This document shows, in pieces, positions 23,993 through 36,800 of a DNA stretch of 64,000 nucleotides. Position 1 is the stretch's first letter, and each line of letters opens with the position of its first letter. A program made the position numbers and the translations under genes. The DNA lies in assembly GCF_963675165.1 (NCBI RefSeq), contig NC_087390.1:3610001-3674000 (forward strand). The letters run 5' to 3'. Source of the stretch: Halichondria panicea. Its lineage: Eukaryota; Porifera; Demospongiae; Suberitida; Halichondriidae. Under the pieces are notes generated by a model. That model worked only from the letters and a program-made list of their open reading frames with translations, was not told the DNA's origin and made no database searches.

Positions 23993-25184
23993 AATTAATC
24001 TGGATGTTTATCTTAGCTGTGCATGCATGTAGATCGATCTACTTCTATAACTAGTCTGCTGCAAGCTGCACTGTGCTATAATGCCTCTCACCATGTTTTG
24101 CTTTCGCTGAAAAATAGAAGAGTATGATAATGTTACGTTATGTTCTATATAATGTTATTATGCCTTGAGGCGTAGCCGCACGAGGGATACGGTAAAGCTG
24201 ACTGTGTGTGTGTCTGTTCTATCTGTAACTGCTTAACGATTACAATGCGACGAAAACTAACAGCTTCTATAGGCTTCTAGCCATATTCTCTTGGATTTTG
24301 ATTCGTGGATTAGCAAACTAAAGCTTCTTTCTCGAGTTATGGCTAGTTTGACTCGCATTGAAGGCTGTTGCAGTCTCTTCAGAATCTTTCGTAGCATCAT
24401 CTGTTTGCACAAACTTTCTATTCAACTTATGAGTTAGCCTTGCAACTAAAGCGCTAGCTTTTTGAAAGTCAGAAGGATCGAGCTGCTAAAGAAGCTATAT
24501 TAAAGTAGTCATTATATTGAACTTGCAGACACACCCCTTATTACTAGATCTAATACTTAATACCAGTGTAAGACAGTCCATTTTGAACCCCAAGATCCTG
24601 GCAGAATCTTTGTTGAGGTCCTGGTAAGCCATAAACCAACCTTTTCTGATAACTCTTTTTAGACTGCTTGTTATAGATATACTACTTTCTGTGATTGAAT
24701 TCTGCTTATCTCACAGACTACTGACTATGCCTTTGACAAACGTTTGCTCCCCTCGAAAATAAGACGTACATTTTATGGTATCTGTGGCATTTAATTTGTC
24801 CACTGACATTTATTACCAGCCTGGCTTGCCATTCAACAGAATGCTTCAAACATTGACGAGCTATAGTGGACTATTTCATGCACTTACATGCAGTAGTACA
24901 ACCTGGATCAATGGAAACATTCACTTTCAATCACATCAGCCCAGAACCAACAACGGTATTTTAATAATGAAAAAAGTCATCGTTAGTACAAAAGCAACCC
25001 CTCAACACAAAGGCTGCTTCTGTATAATGGCCTGAAATGTCCTCCGAAGGTGTTTGATAATAGGGTACGTTACACTCAAATTTCATCGAGGTGAAAATAA
25101 TAGCTTAGAGCTAGGATGTATGTTACTGCGTTCTATCGTGATAACCGCCACTGAACTGATCAACCTGTTAAACTACTATGGTAT
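23993..25184. other. Non-coding, no gene seen
   Basis: About 1.2 kb with only short unsupported frames and no splice-consistent homology. Degraded repeat words only. Confidence 0.4.
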
Positions 25185-26249
25185 TAGCCTCGACCCCAGG
25201 CCAAGTTTTCGCTTTTATTAGGCCTGGTACTAGTTGTCTGCGCATGTGTCAGTCGTTTGTCAGATTCTGACGAATGGATATTCTCGTTCACTTTCGTGAC
25301 ACTTATATTCGTGTACTATCGTGTAACTAGAAGTCAGTTCCCGTTTTATCATTATTGGAATCGATTGGAATGGCTCTTAGCTGAAGCTTCTCTCTTCCCT
25401 GAAGACTAGAAAACATTATTCTGAAGACTGAACAACAAGGGAAGAGGTATAAAGCTTTGTTAAGCTTGTTAAGGTCAGATATTTTTGTGTGGGCCCTATG
25501 CTATCAAGTCTTGTTCATGTTTGGCAAGATCTAGGTAGACTATATAGTTTCACCATTAATATGGTGGATCAAGTGAAGAGTGTAAGCTAGAGAACTTGGT
25601 GCTGCCATCATTAACTGTCGACAATGACACTATAACCTGTTTAATACGAGAAACTTAATATGTATAGATCTACACGTATTTAGAATGTCTACTTCTTGTA
25701 CAAGAGCAATGGCTAATATCCAGCTATCCCAATAGTGCTCCTCTTGGCTATACTAACGGACGAGACTGGACAGTTTGAGGTAAGGGTTTAACCGTCTTTG
25801 GTTTCTTGTCCTATACTCACAGGACTGGAGTATAACCTGCTCATTCAAGCGTTACTGGGTAGCTCAGAGGCATCAAGAGAATCTACGTTTTCTCAAGCAA
25901 AATTTACCTGAGTTACGAGTTGGGGCCTAGAATCAGAGAAGTCTAGCAGCCTGCTAAATCTTTTTGAAACGTAATTTGAAGGCATTCAATCATCCTGAAG
26001 TTGCCCTGGGTCATTGTAATCATGCTGCAGCACAACTGGCAACTCCACAGGCCCTTGTGAAGCAGCTCTCTATGTGCATCTTTTGTGTACTCACTCTGTG
26101 CATTTTCTGTGTACAAATTTCGGTTATTGAATATTTTTACCGACCACAAACACAATGAAAATTTAACGCAGCAGACAACCAGTACCAGGCCTATTTACAT
26201 GTTCGCCTAACCGTTATAAAAGCGAAAACTCGACCTGGGATCGAGGCTA
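25185..26249. mobile_element. Non-autonomous Mutator-like element, 9-bp target duplication
   Basis: Starts TAGCCTCGACCCCAGG and ends in the diverged complement CCTGGGATCGAGGCTA. The terminal repeats continue through GTTTTCGCTTTTAT, and sub-terminal GCCTGGTACTAGTTGTCTG is matched by CAGACAACCAGTACCAGGC near the right end. It is flanked by CTATGGTAT at 25,176-25,184 and 26,250-26,258. A 9-bp duplication with long terminal inverted repeats is typical of MULEs. No transposase is encoded in the 1,065 bp. Confidence 0.75.
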
Positions 26250-27543
26250 CTATGGTATGTAATGAATCTCGTGCCAACTAGTAATCCTGGGCCCTCTAAC
26301 CCACTCAAGTCAATAGCCCACATTTTAAAGGTGCCGTTCCAAATTCTTACCCATGTAGCCGTACAGCTGTAGTACCGAACAGTATAATGGCAGCTTCAAA
26401 AATTCAGGCATCTGGATATTGAGTACATCAAAGATTTCAGAGCTACAAGCATGTTTGTAGCTACATCTCGGCCATAGAGACGCAGAAGAATCCATGCAAA
26501 CACTGCATGTGTTTGACTGCTTCAACACATGAGGCATGACTCTGAAAAGTTTACCAACCATCAAGCATCTTAACTCCCGGGGGATCTGACACAATAAGCT
26601 TCCTTCAGACCCTCGTCAGCCACAACTAAATTAACAGTAGTAACCCGATAGAGTTTCGTAAAGAAAAAAATAATGGGTAAATAACCAAACTGGAATAATA
26701 GGAGGCTGACTTTTTGAATAGTAATAGGCAAAAAAAGAGCATAATTTGTCAAGGCCTAGCTGCGGTCACGTACGTGGTTTAAGTCAGATCATAGATAAAC
26801 GAAAGAAAGGGATAGGCAACGCCCCACGTGATACTAGGTAAATGCAGTGTGTGACATCACACCCTCTGGTTGGAGGCGAGTTGCGCTCAAGAAAGTACAC
26901 AGTGATCCCTATATCTGCTTATTTTTCTCGTGGGGGGCCTAAAAGAGAAATTCAAAGCAATCAGGCATCATGCACACATACACCCAGCACTACTGATAGC
27001 TACAGCTGCTATGTTAGTGCCGAGCTTTCTTTTATTCAGCTTGATTTGTGTGAAAAAACACCAATTTGTCAGTTTATGTATACCTCTATCTCCAATATGA
27101 AATAATTTTATAACATGTACGTTTCACAAAATTAAAGTGTGTTTATAACTGCATGGAACAAAGCATATTTTCCAGCTCTCAATGCAGTGAAGTAGTAGCA
27201 GCACCATGAAACGTTTGTCCGAAGTCCAGAAAGTTTGCGTACCTCTCCTGCTCTTACTGTACATGGTCATCTAGTTTGAAGTGCTCTAAGACACAGTTTA
27301 GGTATTAGAAAGTGGAACACAAGTATCTTTATCTGTATTGTGTGATCGAAGAGATGGCATTTGAAGGACTTGGGAACAGACCTGTTATGGTTTGTAGAGT
27401 GTACTGCATGACACCCCCTTTGGAGCTCACTTTCTCATCACTTTGCATAATATAGTAGCTCTAAAAGATTAATAGCCTATGTCAAGAGTTCATTAGGAAG
27501 AGTACGCAACTCCACTTAAAACCATAGTAGGCGTTTCTTCAAC

Positions 27544-28459
27544 CATAGATAGTAGAGGAAGGGGATTGGAAACGGGATCACGTGAGCTTATGCTTGCAAT
27601 GTAAGGCATCTGGGACCGTGCGCGTTGCAACCTATGACATCTTGAGGTGTGATTTTACTGGTTTTGAGGTCAAGAGAAGCTTTTGAAAAGAAGCAAATGA
27701 GAGGATACTAGGTAAGTAAATGTATGAATAGCCCTAAAATTTGTCTTGAGGCATGGCTAGATACAAAATGAAACATTATTACTAGCTAGAAGTCATGTTC
27801 ACTCTTGGTAGCACACAAAATTTGAAGATTTTACAACACTTAGCTTCTTCTTTTTATTTGTGGGGTAAGAACTGACATATGAATTGCATCTATTGTAAAT
27901 GAATGGTTACAGTAGTAGTACATGATGTTATTTTATTGCTTCAGCTGTATATTGGAAGTGGGGATATAATACTTCTTGAGTTATTGACCGATTTGTTGAT
28001 TTCCACTAGCCATCTTTGCGGGGTAGCATCTCCATAACTAAGCTGAGTTTATATTCGAGACTCGGCAATATTAAAGATCAATGTCCATATTATTGCTTCC
28101 AATGCATTAGATTTTGAAAATCACTATTCATGCTCTGATTTTGTCACCACAGTGTCGATGTGTGGCAAGAACTTGGACTGAGAAATCACTGAAAGAACAT
28201 TGATAATTCATGTATAATTATGTTTAGACCATGCTTATACCTTATATTGATTGTTCATTGTTGTCTATGCATGATCATAAGCTTGCTTTAAGCTTTTAGT
28301 TTAGCATAAACTGCCATTAGTGCACAAAAAGTTTATTGCAAGCTCAGCACTTCAAGTTGCATCCATGGTCGCGGCTATAATTGAGGTTGTAGCAAGGACG
28401 GTCCGTGTGAAATAGTGCTAATTGCCTGTGTTTCCAATCCCCTACCTCTACTATCTATG
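27544..28459. mobile_element. CATAGATAG-family element nested in copy E (copy D)
   Basis: Ends CATAGATAGTAGAGG and CCTCTACTATCTATG, with GGGGATTGGAAAC just inside the left end and its complement at the right. It is flanked by CTTCAAC on both sides (27,537-27,543; 28,460-28,466). Its position inside the arms of the 26,790-28,919 element shows it inserted later. No coding capacity. Confidence 0.8.
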
Positions 28460-28580
28460 CTTCAACCCTCGGCACACAACCCGCCTATAACCACATGCTG
28501 TTGTATAAACTGTGAAATCAAATTTGCAATGAATAACATAGTGATGATTGTGATAATTATCACTAATGTACAACTGCCAG

Positions 28581-28636
28581 TAGGAAAGGCAATGAATAAC
28601 ATATAGTTAGTAATTTTATTCATTGCCTTTCCTACT
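28581..28636. repeat. Short hairpin repeat
   Basis: GTAGGAAAGGCAATGAATAA is matched by TTATTCATTGCCTTTCCTAC about 15 nt later, a perfect 20-bp stem. It lies in the right arm of the 26,790-28,919 element. Confidence 0.6.
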
Positions 28637-29043
28637 TGTTGCGGTTACAACAGCCATGCAGTATCTGTGACGTAGGAATGGAGGAATACTTTTTATGCAC
28701 AGTCTATTGGAGTTGCGTACTCTTCCTAATGAACTCTTGCCTATGTCTAAGTGTACCTGGTGTCTCCTCAAGAGCACAGTTTGCTATAATACTACATATC
28801 TTTACTGACATTTTGAGTGCACACACCCCTTTTTGCTCATTACACGCCCCTTTTTAGCAACTCGCCTCATTCAACGGAAGTGCTGGGCGTTGCCTATCCC
28901 TTTCTTTCGTTTATCTATGGTCAGATATATAAGTGGCGTATCCCGACAGGTTCCATGGTTCCATGGAATGTAGATTATATAAGATTATGTAGTGTTAATG
29001 AGATTCATAATCATTGCAATTGATGTCACGTGTCAAGGTAGAC

Positions 29044-29482
29044 TACCGTAATTGATGTAATTACAGCGCCAGAAAAAATTATCCACTTCTAAGTGGCGCA
29101 TCTTTAGAGCACACGAAATTACGTTCAACCCAAGCTGGCGCCTAAATTATGGTGGCGCTTATATTCAACAGCTAGTATAGAATTTGTAGAGAAAATGGGC
29201 GTGGTCTAGCTCAGTTTCACTTGCTAGCTGCACCGTTGAGAGCTGAATGACTTGTGAACAATATTCATTGACTGTAGCTATGGGTTAGACAACTGTTTAG
29301 AAGTGAAGGAAGTCAAAGATGCAGGATGATTGTCTTGATGTCTCAAATAAGCCTTTTTATAAGCGCCAGAAAAAATAATTCCAACAACGGTTGGCGCTTT
29401 TTTAGGACCTAAAAAATTATGCTGATGCTGACGTGGCGCTTAAATTATGGTGGCGCTATAATTGATTACATCAATTACGGTT
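29044..29482. mobile_element. MITE with ACCGTAATTGATGTAATTA ends
   Basis: The left terminus TACCGTAATTGATGTAATTA is followed by CAGCGCCAGAAAAAATTAT. The right side carries AATTATGGTGGCGCTATAAT and ends TGATTACATCAATTACGG. Internal GCGCCAGAAAAAAT and TTAAATTATGGTGGCGCT words occur twice, so the body is itself partly duplicated. 439 bp, non-coding. Confidence 0.7.
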
Positions 29483-30010
29483 CTAGCTAGCTAGCTGCTG
29501 GAACTATTGTACAGAATCTTTAGCAACAAATACGGTAGACTTGCACAAAGTAAGACTATAGTTGTTTAGGCCCTCAAAAGATAGAGTAGATTGTCATGAT
29601 TATAATTATTTCCAGCGGGGGAAGTCAATATGTGTAAAACTGCCTTAGCTATGTGTATCTCAAGAATACAGTAACTCCTACTCTTCCCCGCTGGATATAC
29701 TAGTACCTAGCAATGATATGTTCATCTAGCCTTGATCTTCATGACCGCATTTGTAGTTCAAAGTGCCATGACGTCATCACCATTTTTGGGGCTAATTAGC
29801 ATAATTTAATTAGGAAAAAGAAAACATTGAGCTTCATTTTGGATCATTTTGATGCAGCATGTATAAGCTTACACTGTATATTGCAAATAATACAGCAGTA
29901 TAATATATATGAACATAGTGTTAAATTTTGGTATTTACAGCCAGACCTGGGCCTTAACTATCCCAGAGAGCTTGAATGATCGTGATCATACTAGGCTCAT
30001 TTCATGCAAT

Positions 30011-30054
30011 CCGCTACCGTGGTTATATACCCCTCGGAGTAACCACGGTAGCGG
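30011..30054. repeat. Perfect 15-bp stem hairpin
   Basis: CCGCTACCGTGGTTA (30,011-30,025) and its exact complement TAACCACGGTAGCGG (30,040-30,054) around a 14-nt loop. GC-rich against an AT-rich background. It may be a relic of element termini; no gene is attached. Confidence 0.65.
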
Positions 30055-30250
30055 AGAATATATGGGTGCGTATCCTCCTCGTAGGTGCATGTGGTACCGG
30101 TATATCACAAAAATCCCACAAGCAGCTATAGTACAAGGCCTGCTTCTTTTCAACATTACAATGGAGAAAGTTGGGCCAGGAACGAGACTTATACATGTAG
30201 TATGATCTATATCCAATTCTTGATTCTTCAAAGTGTATTTACAATTAGAC

Positions 30251-30784
30251 TACCGTAAAACCTCTGGCGACCCTCTAAATATGCGACACTTGGACATTTC
30301 GCCCATAATTATAGCACCATATAAATTAATTTTTTTGTGTACATTAAAACTCTTACTTTTGCAAAACGTATTTAAAAGTGTCGCCTTAAATCGAGGTTTT
30401 ACGGTACCGTAATACCTCAATTTAGATTTAAGGCGACCCTCCAAATATGCGACACCCTGGCAATTTTCTGACCTCTAAAAATAGCGACAGCTGCATTGAC
30501 AATTATTTTTTAATGTCGTGTTCTAAATAGATCAGAGGTGAATGTAGCCACTCCCTAACCTCGATTGTAGCCCACTGGAAAATCAGTGTTTTTAATTAAG
30601 CGGCCTGAAATCGAGGCGGCAAGAGGATTCTGTATAAAAAATATAGAGTTATACCTCTAACCCTCTGAACATGCGACACCATGCAGGACTTCAATCAATA
30701 TAATTTTTTAACCTCTAAAAGAAGCGACCTCTGGTTTCGTAATTATTAAAAAGTGCCGCTTTAAATCGAGGTCTTTATACGGTA
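30251..30784. mobile_element. Two abutting TACCGTAA-type MITEs
   Basis: The first (30,251-30,406) starts TACCGTAAAACCTC and ends GAGGTTTTACGGTA. The second (30,405-30,784) starts TACCGTAATACCTC and ends GAGGTCTTTATACGGTA. They share a TA at the junction, so one may have inserted at the other's terminal TA. The first resembles 57,477-57,627 and the second resembles, in reverse complement, 50,472-50,814. Words such as GGCGACCCTC and ATGCGACAC recur. Confidence 0.7.
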
Positions 30785-31297
30785 CTCACGGAACATAGCT
30801 ATATATACAAGCCGGCCTACAACAAGCACTTTGGTGCTCTTAGTCTTATCATGTTATGCATGTACCAATGCAACTGCAAAAGCAGCATTGCATAGTAGTT
30901 AGAACCTTATACGCAGTAGATGAATGAAAACACCTAATGAAACTCGACCTCACCTTCTGTCAACTTTCAGCAATAGATATTTATTGCTCAGCTCCAACAC
31001 TGCACATGCTGGCCGTCCAGTCCACCGTCTACATGTACGTGTGGATCTACCACTGATTGTTGGGACTGGACTCACTGCATTTATACTAGAGCGTACCCTT
31101 GCGCATGCGCAAGCTATGAACTCTTGCTTATACCAGTCTGCAAGGACACTCTTTAATTAGTATTAAAGAGGTACTCGTTAGCTGCCACATAATTGGTACT
31201 GTTTCACAATACCCTTTTCTATTTTTAATAGCTTAACAGTTTATTGCCCTCGGTAAAGCACGCTCATTGTTAATAACACTGTAATAAAGAATAATTA
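30785..31297. other. 3' flank of calpain-7, no gene seen
   Basis: About 500 bp before the calpain-7 stop. It should contain that gene's 3' UTR on the minus strand. No other coding sequence is supported. Confidence 0.4.
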
Positions 31298-33781
31298 TTA
31301 AGCAGCATTTAAGCTGAAAACATTATCACAAAATACATCGACGATGAAGGGTACGGGTTTAGAAGGTGGGAGTTTGTTTCCACTGTAGCTAATACACAAG
31401 AGACTGTATAATGCTTTTGGTAGTCCTTGAGCCTCGAGAACACTGAGCCCAAACCTGTGGAAAAGAGGGTGTAATTATGTAATCAAAATTAATGACAATA
31501 ACAGAAAATAGAATAGCTTGCATTATCTGAAGATTCACTTTACCATGCAAGGAGCACTTGAAAATCTCCTGATTTTACTCACCACACTATTTGTACAGAT
31601 TGTCACAATAACAACAATCATAATTAATAGAGTATACTCTCAATACCACAATAAGGCATTGTTCTGCACACAGTAAATGGGTGTTGTCTGTGTACTACTA
31701 TGGTTACTAGATCTAACCAGGAATGTGTTCACTCTTTGTGTCCTACCAGCTGTTTTAGTGCACTTCTATAACTGCCCATAGATAGAGTAGAAGGGGATTG
31801 GAAACGGAAGTACCCTCGAAGTACCATCCGTGTATCTCCGCGGTTTTAATCGAGGCTTACTTTTTAACACGAGGGCTAAACATGAATAATTCATGAGAAT
31901 TGTTCTGCTCTCTGTAAGAAGTCCACGAGCAGTTCTGCTGCTAAATATCAACTTTCTCTAATACTTGAGCCCATTTGAGACACAGGACACTATTTAGTTA
32001 TGTGTACCTCTAGCTACTTCACGACAATCGAGATTATATTTTCTTTGTTTCCAATTGATACCTACTATCAGGGGGCATGTGATTCAGTAATGGGGGTAGC
32101 TCTGAGATGTATGCTTTGGACACAATAAGTTTCCCGGGCTTTTGCGGGAGTTATGAGGAGATACACGGATGGTCCCAGAGCCACTACGTAGACTTCATTG
32201 TAAAACATCACGTGAATCACTTCCGTTTCCAATCCCTCTTCTACTCTATCTATGAACTGCCATACTGCACAGTAACCCAGAGGAGGTCCGATATGTGTGC
32301 AAGAACTCACTACAAGTGCTGCTGGTGCATTGGCCTGGAAGTTATCATGTGATAGCAATGACATCAATGCACTGTACTTGTAGTGATTCGTACACGCATG
32401 TTGGACCTCCTCTGGATGTAACCAGGAGTACCTGATGTAACCTACTATTTTATATTTTCTTGGCTTAATGCAATGTCTAACCTGAATGATCCTGTGTCTA
32501 TTGGACTGAACTTCGCATCTTGCGCTTCACAAGACAGCTCCAAACGGCCGTACAGCTCCCTGTTAAAATACATTATTACTGTCAAATTAAATTATTGTAT
32601 TCGCAATAGGGGCGGATCTACAGAAAAACTAGTAGGTAGATGCAGAAGCGAAATGGGAGCACAAGCGTATGCCAAAAACAATGCGACCATGTCCACTTCT
32701 GCATCATTTCCGGTGTGTAATTGCACGTGTGCAATAGTAGGTGTGGTTTGCAAGTAAATACTTCGCTGAGTCGGCACTACACTGCAGCTACAGTGCTAGT
32801 CAAGCTTGTAGCACGCTTTAAAAAGACTAACTGTATTAGGTAGGTCTACAGCTACTCAGAATCCAAGAGGGACTTCAATCAGCCAATGAGTGAGACACAC
32901 CATAGATAATTAAATTCTCCAAGCTCAGGGGTCAATCAGCCAATGAATGAGAGAAAATTAAATTCTCCAAGCTCAGGGAGGTGCTTGAGCACCTTTTGCT
33001 ACCCTGTAGATCCGACCCTGAGCAATTCTAACAAAAACTAATACTGTACGTAAAACAAATAAGTTTGGAGGCTCCTGGAGCAAGCTTGTACAATGAAATC
33101 TCGATTACAAAGCTAGCTGGCCAACCATTCTGTATGTGACTACAAAGTACGCATGCAAAAGGTATATCGTTGACTTACTTTGGAGCACGTAGTTTGATCA
33201 TTACTCTTGAAGTGTAAGAGGTGGTGGTAATTCTAAACTGTGGTGAAGCACTCTGACCACTAAACCACTGTCCGCTTATCTGGGAGTGAATGAGAGTGTA
33301 ATCGACACAGCAAACAGAGTAATGTTACAGTAACTTTCGTAAATTAAGTTACTCTTACGTATTGTAGCCAGAAGATATGCGTATGTATATTCTGCATTAA
33401 TGGACAGTAATCTAGTATACATGTACATGTAGGTATACCATGTACATTTGTACCTGTTGATGAAATTCATAGGGTATCGAGACTGGTGAGACAGTGAAGT
33501 CACATGTTGAGTACACCTGCAAAAACAAAAGATCTCACAATCACACGATGTTTTAATTATTCCATTATTCCCATTATTCCCATTTTAATACACGTACTGT
33601 ATTGAAAAGGGAATAGGAGAACAACTTTTTTACATGTACATGCGTAAGAGTACATAATTATATGGTAATTAATGAATATAGGTGTAATTATGGTCAAGGG
33701 CCGAAGGTTTACAAAACACCATTAAAGTATAAGTACACATGAAGTCGTCATTTACTACAGTGACGTACTCCATAAAGTAAC

Positions 33782-33841
<60 letters not shown>

Positions 33842-36800
33842 GGGGGGGTTGAGGTAAAGATGAGTCAATTGTAAGAAGGAACAATAGGACAATTACTACT
33901 GAAACCTAAAGATATTATAACATGTGACAGCTCAGTATGAGAAGGTGATTAGCAAATGTTAAATCGTTTGTGTATACGAACCAATTTTTACTCAACAGTA
34001 TTGTATGTAAACAGTGCTACAATACACAAACACAGAAACATCCCAAAAGGAGAGAAGCCATGTTAATCCTTGAATTAACAGTCATAGCAGCACAAACACA
34101 CATTAAAGCTGCCAAGAGAATTAGACCGCTACTAAACATGGGGTATAAAAGGCACAGCAGAACTCACAGAATGCTGCTACATGTATATACGTTGTGAATG
34201 CAAGACTAACAAAATGAATCATACAAGGCTGACGATACTCCTTGCATTTCTCTCAGTGAGTACACACACAGTATTCTCATATAGTATATAGTACACGTGT
34301 AAATAATAGTCTAATAAGTATGCTTGTATAGGTATGTGCTCATGGGTCATACTTGGTTCAGCTGAGAGTCAACTCATACGAGAATCCTTTGAACAGATGT
34401 GCAGAGTGTAGTCTAGCCAATCCACTACAAGGACCATTTGGCTGTTGTGACGGATTTGACGTAACAGGTGTATGCAGTGAATCGAAAAGATGTGACAACT
34501 ACTTTAGATATTGTCTGCGAGACTATGCCACTCCACCCGAGACACTGGGCTGCACCCTAGGAGGGGAAATAACTAGCGAGACTCCAGAAGAAGAGGACTA
34601 TAATAGGGACACTGATTTTTCAAGTTCGAGTGTGCTGGGCTTGGAAAACCCACTCAATCTACAAGGAGTGGAGCGTCTATGGCAGGTGTGTGTGCATGTG
34701 CAGCTGGTGGGTACATGTATGTTAGATCTATGTAATGACTACACTAACTAACAAAAAAATCTGAGTTGGGTCCGAGTGGGTGGTGGGTGGTTTTTGTGAA
34801 GTGTATAAGTAAAGCAAGCTAACAGCAAACAGTGAGCAAATTCTATAATTATGGACATGCTCTTGCAGGGAGTTCAACTATACATCCAAGCAATTGACTA
34901 TGACCAAGATAATGGCGATGACCTCATAGACACATTTGCTGTTGACATTTCACCATCACTAGTGGCTGGGTCACCAGATAGCAGTATGTTACGCTACTCT
35001 GGGAGATTTAACCTAGCAAGAATACTTTTAAGCTACAGGATACTCTGCCAGCAGTTCTTCTATGGGGACTCCTGCCAGAACTATGACGAATGTGCAGCCC
35101 AGAGTGTACTGTGTCAAAACAATGGAGTATGCATCAACGAAGAGGACAATTTTCGGTGCCAATGCAGAGGAGGCTACTCGGGACAGTATTGTGAGAACGT
35201 AGAATACTGCTTTGGCGTCAACTGTACCAACAGAGGGAAGTGTCACGAAGAAACAAGTTCATATGTTTGTGTCTGTGATTCTGGGTACACCGGTCAACTT
35301 TGTGAAACTGAAATTGATGAATGTGTAGGAGTCAACTGCACCGGTAGGGGAGAGTGTGTGGATGGGCTTGACACATTCAGTTGTTTCTGCAACCCAGGGT
35401 ATACAGGACAGTTGTGTGCTTCACAAATCACAACACCAGGTAAACTCTCAGCAGCTAGTAGTGATACAGTACAACTTATTTATTCTCCTAGGTAGATTAC
35501 ACATTAATTTTGACTAAAGACTTCGTTCCCACTCAGAATTGCTTGTAGGAGACCTGTTTGTACCAGAGCTAGCAGGAGGAATCATTGGCGGTGTGATGTT
35601 TATTATTCTAATTTTTATCTCTGCTGCTGCAGTGGCATATTTGCTTAAGCGACAGAAAGACAAAAAGGAAATAACACCTTCAAGTAAGAGCAAAGAGCTT
35701 ATTTCTAGCCTGAATGTAGAAAGTAAAAAGTAAGTGTGTACGTTAGGTACATGCCCTTTGTGTACGTTAACGTATACGCCTATATTTGTAATAATTATAG
35801 CAAAGTTGTGGTTATTTTGATATGTGAATCAGTAATTGATACAGATCTAGATGACTACCATGCGTACGGACAAGACAACACAGTGCATACAACACCCATG
35901 ACTCCACAGCGCTATGTCCGAGCTAGTTCCACCAATAGCCTCAGTAATTCTACACACACAGGAGTCAGCCTACAGTCATGTAAGTACGCCTCTATAGTTC
36001 ACGTGGCATTTGAAGGGAAAAAATCATGGTATAATAAAGATAGCTATTTGATTTTGGAGACATAATTGTATGTATAATAGTAATATTATAATTTTTTATC
36101 TCTATACTAAGTCTGCTGGCACATGCTCATGTATATAGATACAAGGGACATGCCCATGCATGGAGCACCTTGGACTGACCAGCGCAGAAGTTACACCAAC
36201 AGTTCCATCTGTACTGCCATCAGTCTACGATCATGTAAGCCTTGGTTTATGGGTAGTCAGTAGAGCAGAGCAGAGTAGGAGACGTTCTGTTTAAGGTTCT
36301 ACTTATACTGGCATGGTCACTTCACTAGCAACATGACTGATTGAGCATACATGCATGCATGTACATATACATGTATCATTAAAGACTCGCCATACCGGCA
36401 GCTACAGTAGTTAATATGTTTATCTGATTTAGATAACAATGGACGGGACAACCCAGTCTATGGGGCACCCCACCTCCCTGCTAGGAACAGCTATGCAAGC
36501 CGATCAAACACTTCGATTGCCACTGGAATCAGCATACAATCAGGTATGCGCCCTGAGACACATGGAAGTCATGTGATTTAGTGCCTGTTTTGGATAATTC
36601 GAGTTTACTAAAACCATTTCACATAGCATCACTAATACATAGGTATAACTATATGTGGGCCTATGCTGTATATCGAATGTTTTGCGAGCATCAAACATAG
36701 CAAATTTTGCGAGTGTTGATTACTTCGCAAAACCTATGCTGGTACTGGTTATAATGACATACGATCCCTGCTAGAAAGCAATAGTTTGATTGAAGCTGAT

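Larger units (their letters stand above)
26790..28919. mobile_element. CATAGAT-family foldback element, 7-bp target duplication (copy E)
   Basis: 2.13 kb. The ends CATAGATAAACGAAAGAAAG and its complement are perfect inverted repeats. It is flanked by GTCAGAT at 26,783-26,789 and 28,920-28,926. Further paired arms lie at about 27,474-27,513 and 28,711-28,748. The centre is interrupted by copy D (27,544-28,459). No transposase frame. Confidence 0.8.

Noticed and set aside
24775-25035. 86-codon plus-strand frame
   Set aside because: No recognisable domain, unremarkable codon use, and surrounded by degraded repeats.
29909-30231. Opposed 98- and 81-codon frames
   Set aside because: They overlap the perfect hairpin at 30,011-30,054 and arise from its symmetry.
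33669-33884. Frame with a His-Thr repeat
   Set aside because: Translation of the (GT)n microsatellite; the same holds for the minus-strand frame at 63,731-63,934.
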